From assembly GCA_031272415.1 (NCBI GenBank), contig JAISTU010000070.1, positions 1 through 8,313 of the forward strand: 8,313 bases of DNA, written 5' to 3'. The notes beneath the pieces are model-generated. The model saw only the letters and a list, made by a program, of their open reading frames with translations. It did no database searches and had not been told where the DNA came from. Made by a program: the position numbers and the translations under genes. The stretch is from Bacteroidales bacterium. Its GTDB lineage: Bacteria; Bacteroidota; Bacteroidia; Bacteroidales; WCHB1-69. Below, piece after piece: positions 4,774 through 8,313 of this stretch; within the stretch, counting starts at the first letter, position 1; the number at the start of each line of letters is the position of its first letter.

Positions 4774-6780
4774 CTATTTTCGATAACTTTTCAATAATTC
4801 TATCTCATCTCTTAATTGGGCGGCTTTGAGAAAATCCATTTCTTTGACCGCCGAAGTGAGTGCATTCTTTTTGGATTGCAATAAATTTTCTATTTCTTTG
4901 GCAGATAATTTCCAAAGCATTTCTTTTGAGATTAAAATTTCAGGTTGATTTTTTTTATCTTGCTCATTATTATCTAAATGCAATGATTTTTCCACTAAAT
5001 GAGACATCTGTTTTTTTTCTATTGATTTTGGTGTTATGTTGTGTTTTTGATTATATGCAATTTGTTTTTGGCGTCTGCGATTGGTTTCATCAATAGTTTG
5101 TTGCATAGATTTTGTAATTTTGTCTGCATAAAAGATAACACGTCCGTTGATATTTCGTGCTGCCCGTCCGGCGGTTTGCGTTAAAGACCTTGCAGAGCGT
5201 AAAAAACCTTCTTTATCGGCATCTAATATTGCCACCAAAGAAACCTCCGGCAAATCCAAGCCCTCCCGAAGTAAATTTACACCTACCAATACATCCACAA
5301 CTCCTTCCCTCAAATGTTGCAAAATTTCAATCCTTTCTAATGTCTCTACGTCAGAATGAATATATTGTGTTCGTATATCAATTTTTACCAAATATTTACA
5401 CAGTTCTTCTGCCATTTTTTTTGTAAGAGTTGTTACCAAAACCCGCTCTTTTTTTTGTACGGTAATTTCAATTTCATTCAATAAATCATCTACTTGTGTA
5501 GTGCAAGGGCGAACTTCTATGGGCGGGTCTATCAATCCTGTCGGACGTACAACTTGCTCAATAACAACACCTTGTGACATTTTTATTTCATAATCTGCCG
5601 GCGTAGCAGAAATGTAAATAGTTTGATTGATAAGGCTTGTAAATTCATTAAATTTAAGCGGTCGATTATCAAATGCAGCAGGCAAACGAAATCCATATTC
5701 TACCAAATTCTTTTTCCTTGCTCTATCACCCTCAAACATAGACCCAATCTGCGGAATGGTTACATGACTCTCATCTACTATCAACAAAAAATCTTTGGGA
5801 AAATAATCTATCAAACAAAATGGACGTGAATAAGGCTCTCTGCGGTCAAAATAACGTGAATAATTCTCAATTCCGGAGCAATAACCGATTTCTTTAATCA
5901 TTTCAACGTCAAATTCTACTCTATCTTTGAGCCGTTTTGCCTCTAAATGTCTGCCTGTTTGTTCCAAATGTTCCACCCGCTCTGCCAAATCAATTTCAAT
6001 GTCATGCACGGCTAATTGAATGACTTCCTGCGAAGTAACAAAAATATTGGTAGGATAAAAAATCACCGAATCCAACTCTTGCGCCTCTTGATTGTCCAAA
6101 GGGTCAAAAGATTCAATACTTTCTATCTCATCACCCCAAAAAATAAGTCTAAATGCGAGGTCGCCGTAAGCAGGGAAAACGTCCAAAGTATCGCCTTTTA
6201 CCCTGAATTTTCCGCGTGTGAGTTCCATTTCGGTACGAGAATATAAGGCTTCTACCAAGTCCCGCAATAATTTGTTGCGAACAATTTTTTGCCCCTTTGC
6301 AATATGTATGGTATTGTTGGCAAATTCATTGGGATTTCCAATTCCGTAAATACATGATACAGAAGCAACTACAATTATATCTTTCCGCCCTGACAACAAT
6401 GCAGAAGTGGCTCTTAATCGCAATTTATCTATCTCTTCATTGATGGATAAATCTTTCTCAATGTAAATATTTGTAGTCGGTAAATAGGCTTCGGGCTGGT
6501 AATAATCATAATAAGAAACAAAATATTCTACTGCATTATTAGGGAAAAATTCCTTAAATTCCGCATACAATTGTGCTGCCAATGTTTTATTATGGCTCAA
6601 AACAAGTGCAGGTCTGTTGATTTGATTGAGTACATTGGCAATTGTAAACGTTTTCCCTGACCCTGTAACGCCCAACAAAGTTTGATGTTGAACGCCATCT
6701 TGAATGCCTTTTACCAATTCTTTGATGGCTTCCGGCTGGTCGCCCGCCGGCAAAAATGGCGAATGAAGTTCAAAATTCAT
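4774..6780 (-). CDS. uvrB: UvrABC system protein B (excinuclease subunit, UvrB)
   Basis: A full-length UvrB of 668 residues, the damage-verifying helicase-like subunit of nucleotide excision repair. It receives damaged DNA from UvrA and recruits UvrC. Visible in order are the N-terminal PAGDQPEAI (11-19), Walker A GVTGSGKT (37-44), the beta-hairpin YYDYYQPEAYLP (90-101) that inserts between strands, motif II DESH (336-339), SATP (391-394), motif V from GVNLLREGLDLPE (500-512), motif VI QTAGRAARN (535-543), and the UVR domain for UvrC contact near 633-668 with MDFLKAAQLRDEI. The ATG at 6780 begins MNFELHSPF, a normal family opening. It starts 34 nt after the stop of the PagL-like gene with no -7 element in the gap, so it is probably the second gene of that transcript. 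No uvrA or uvrC is in the window, and no LexA-type operator was identified. Confidence 0.97.
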   Translation of the reverse strand: MNFELHSPFLPAGDQPEAIKELVKGIQDGVQHQTLLGVTGSGKTFTIANVLNQINRPALVLSHNKTLAAQLYAEFKEFFPNNAVEYFVSYYDYYQPEAYLPTTNIYIEKDLSINEEIDKLRLRATSALLSGRKDIIVVASVSCIYGIGNPNEFANNTIHIAKGQKIVRNKLLRDLVEALYSRTEMELTRGKFRVKGDTLDVFPAYGDLAFRLIFWGDEIESIESFDPLDNQEAQELDSVIFYPTNIFVTSQEVIQLAVHDIEIDLAERVEHLEQTGRHLEAKRLKDRVEFDVEMIKEIGYCSGIENYSRYFDRREPYSRPFCLIDYFPKDFLLIVDESHVTIPQIGSMFEGDRARKKNLVEYGFRLPAAFDNRPLKFNEFTSLINQTIYISATPADYEIKMSQGVVIEQVVRPTGLIDPPIEVRPCTTQVDDLLNEIEITVQKKERVLVTTLTKKMAEELCKYLVKIDIRTQYIHSDVETLERIEILQHLREGVVDVLVGVNLLREGLDLPEVSLVAILDADKEGFLRSARSLTQTAGRAARNINGRVIFYADKITKSMQQTIDETNRRRQKQIAYNQKHNITPKSIEKKQMSHLVEKSLHLDNNEQDKKNQPEILISKEMLWKLSAKEIENLLQSKKNALTSAVKEMDFLKAAQLRDEIELLKSYRK

Positions 6781-6814
6781 GATTATATTTAAAACTTATT
6801 TCCCGAAAAACGTT

Positions 6815-8215
6815 TTATTTTTTCCGTTTAACATCAAAAAAATTATAAAAACGGTAGCCGTAATCAAATGCAAGATAGTCTGCAACAGGTGCATGGGCTC
6901 GCAATGAAGCCCCTACAAAATGGTTCATTTTTTTGCCTAAATAGACCCTAAAACCTACTTTTTCGTAAATCCATGGATAATGTTTGAGTGTCCCCCCATT
7001 GTCCCAATTTTGTGCCAAATCCATGTATTTTGCTTGGTCAGGTCCTTTAAAAATGTATGCACCGACCCCAATATGCAACGCAAAACGGCTAAATGCCAAC
7101 TCCCCAAAAGCATAAAAAGCACCCGTGTAGATATTTTGAGGCATGTGAATGCGTGTTGTGGGGTTATTGGGGTCAATCCCGGCGGCTTGTGCATCTTTGG
7201 TGTTCGTAAAAGCCGTGCTCCACAACGTTGTATTATAATCTTTTGAATGCGATAAATATCTGACATAAAAAGCCTCAAATGATAATCCGACTCTCAAAAT
7301 AGGCAAAACATCCCGCATATAACCCACGCTTGCACATGTTTTAAAATAGTAATTATCGTCATAACGAGCAATCAGCCAACCGGGGTCTACCGTAAAAAAT
7401 AAAGAATTAACAGGCTTATGTTTAGGATAAGTATCGCATTTCACAGGGGCAGGAAAAGCGTTGAAATGATACCTTATATTGGCAATCGCCGACACCTCAT
7501 TGATACCGAAATTGGGCATATTCATACTCGCATTAGAAGCATGTGTAAAATTCGCCTGCAAAGAAAGGTCTAATTGTGGCGTAAGTTGAAAATCCAAACC
7601 CGATTGCAAGTTAATATAAGGCGTTACATACAAGGAAATCATGCAATTATCAGGATATGCTTTGCTTTTCCTGTTTCCATTGGCATCCAATTCATCGGAA
7701 AGATAATTGTTAGGATTGTTAGGGTCTGGTGTCAAATTGTCAGGTTTATAGACGACATCTTTTTGGTAAATTTTGGTAAAATAAACCGCTCCCATGCCAA
7801 TTTGGTAATTCCATGAAAACCATTTATATCGGATAATATTTCCTTTAAAATACCCAAAAAGAGCCAAACTTTGTCCCATCAATTTGTTACGTTCTTGCCA
7901 TTCGGATTTGGTATCCATAAAATCCCAATAACTTGTGTATCTTAATGTTACACCATAAGATGGAAAATATAACATTTGTTCCCACTTATTTTTGCCGGAA
8001 GTTTGTTGTCCAAAACGCAATTCAACGCTTGGATAGTAAAAATCTTTTAGGTAAATGGCACTTTGAGGATGATGCAAAGCAGCTCCATACCGCAAGCCTG
8101 CCTCAATAAAAAAATCCGAATTTTTGAACTTTTGTGCCAATCCATCGTTTATACAAAGCAAAAATGTCAATCCTATTGCAACTGCAACCCTATAATCTTT
8201 CAATAATTTTACCAT
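6815..8215 (-). CDS. PagL-like lipid A 3-O-deacylase / acyloxyacyl hydrolase-family outer-membrane protein
   Basis: A 466-residue protein with an N-terminal signal peptide (hydrophobic 9-22, probable cleavage GLA|Q after residue 27). The rest is rich in alternating aromatic/hydrophobic strands ending in YRFYNFFDV, which suggests an outer-membrane beta-barrel. The family clue is HASN (225-228) followed by MPNFGIN (233-239), matching the PagL-type HxSN...PNxG motif. By analogy His225 and Ser227 would be catalytic, with Glu240 as the candidate acid. PagL enzymes remove the 3-O acyl chain from lipid A. This protein is much longer than the roughly 150-residue mature PagL and longer than the 370-400 residues I associate with Bacteroidota members. 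It has Asn/Asp/Pro-rich insertions at about 155-190 and 340-360. Activity is inferred, and a purely structural barrel is possible. The gene has its own promoter and precedes uvrB. Confidence 0.72.
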   Translation of the reverse strand: MVKLLKDYRVAVAIGLTFLLCINDGLAQKFKNSDFFIEAGLRYGAALHHPQSAIYLKDFYYPSVELRFGQQTSGKNKWEQMLYFPSYGVTLRYTSYWDFMDTKSEWQERNKLMGQSLALFGYFKGNIIRYKWFSWNYQIGMGAVYFTKIYQKDVVYKPDNLTPDPNNPNNYLSDELDANGNRKSKAYPDNCMISLYVTPYINLQSGLDFQLTPQLDLSLQANFTHASNASMNMPNFGINEVSAIANIRYHFNAFPAPVKCDTYPKHKPVNSLFFTVDPGWLIARYDDNYYFKTCASVGYMRDVLPILRVGLSFEAFYVRYLSHSKDYNTTLWSTAFTNTKDAQAAGIDPNNPTTRIHMPQNIYTGAFYAFGELAFSRFALHIGVGAYIFKGPDQAKYMDLAQNWDNGGTLKHYPWIYEKVGFRVYLGKKMNHFVGASLRAHAPVADYLAFDYGYRFYNFFDVKRKK

Positions 8216-8243
8216 TTTTATCTATAAAAAGTATCTGATATTA

Positions 8244-8251
8244 CAAAGATA
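8244..8251 (-). promoter_or_regulatory. Promoter of the PagL-like gene (and probably uvrB), -7 element TATCTTTG
   Basis: On the minus strand, 8251-8244 reads TATCTTTG followed by TAATA. The ATG at 8215 is 28 nt after the box, giving a leader of roughly 22 nt, almost the same geometry as at xerD. The A-rich spacer AGAAAAGGTG precedes it and belongs to the 33-bp block shared with the xerD promoter. Confidence 0.7.
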
Positions 8252-8281
8252 CACCTTTTCTTCAATTAAAAATTAAAAACC
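8249..8281 (-). repeat. 33-bp promoter-associated repeat, right copy (inverted)
   Basis: Read on the minus strand this block is base-for-base identical to 281-313. With the following bases, TATCTTTG here and TATTTTTG there, the copies match at 37 of 38 positions. The left and right copies are in opposite orientation and both point into the window, each driving the nearest gene. Confidence 0.85.
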
Positions 8282-8292
8282 CTTTTTTCAGA

Positions 8293-8313
8293 GTGAAGAG
8301 TGTAGAGTGTAGA
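8293..8313 (-). repeat. 7-bp tandem repeat, at least three units, running off the right edge
   Basis: On the plus strand the units are GTGAAGA (8293-8299), GTGTAGA (8300-8306) and GTGTAGA (8307-8313). On the coding strand of the PagL-like gene they read TCTACAC, TCTACAC, TCTTCAC. The array is cut by the window end, so the total number of units is unknown. It ends 11 bp before the 33-bp block, against 10 bp in the left copy. Confidence 0.8.

Overview
The window is AT-rich chromosomal DNA of a Bacteroidota bacterium. The evidence is that nearly every transcription unit is preceded by the Bacteroidota-type -7 element TAnnTTTG, that start codons lack clear Shine-Dalgarno sequences, and that several proteins (AMP nucleosidase of the short Bacteroidota type, XerD ending in a YVKDTI...FHPR tail, LptB, a PagL-like outer-membrane protein of the size class seen in this phylum) have that phylum's character. 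I cannot place it more finely. All complete genes look intact, and no transposase, prophage or CRISPR array is present.

Layout, left to right. Positions 1-347 hold no gene but are the most structured noncoding part: a minus-strand promoter for a gene beyond the left edge (66-73), a 95-bp imperfect palindrome built of GATT/AATC words at 9-11 bp spacing (124-218), a four-unit 7-bp tandem repeat (243-270) and a promoter module (281-318). xerD follows (348-1295, +). It converges on an lptB-EamA transporter operon (2985 down to 1303, -) and the two share a perfect hairpin spanning both stop codons. lptB is divergent from a two-tRNA operon (CAT-anticodon tRNA and tRNA-Cys, 3115-3332, +), which ends in a strong terminator. 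Then come an AMP nucleosidase (3440-4216, +) and a small Ala/Glu-rich lipoprotein (4357-4695, +). A bidirectional terminator separates the lipoprotein from uvrB (6780-4774, -), which lies downstream of, and is probably co-transcribed with, a PagL-like lipid A deacylase/outer-membrane beta-barrel gene (8215-6815, -). That gene's promoter lies at 8244-8281, with another 7-bp repeat array reaching the right edge.

Functionally these are mostly housekeeping genes: chromosome dimer resolution (xerD), LPS export (lptB), probable lipid A remodelling (pagL-like), purine salvage (AMP nucleosidase), nucleotide excision repair (uvrB) and translation (tRNAs). I see no new multi-gene system. The notable signal is regulatory. 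The promoters of xerD and of the pagL-like gene, 8 kb apart and in opposite orientation, share a 33-bp identical block ending inside the -7 box. Each is preceded at nearly the same distance by a 7-bp tandem array whose unit differs between the two. Four further promoters in the window share the A-rich spacer and the TAT(T/C)TTTG box, and the left-edge promoter is a diverged third copy of the same module.
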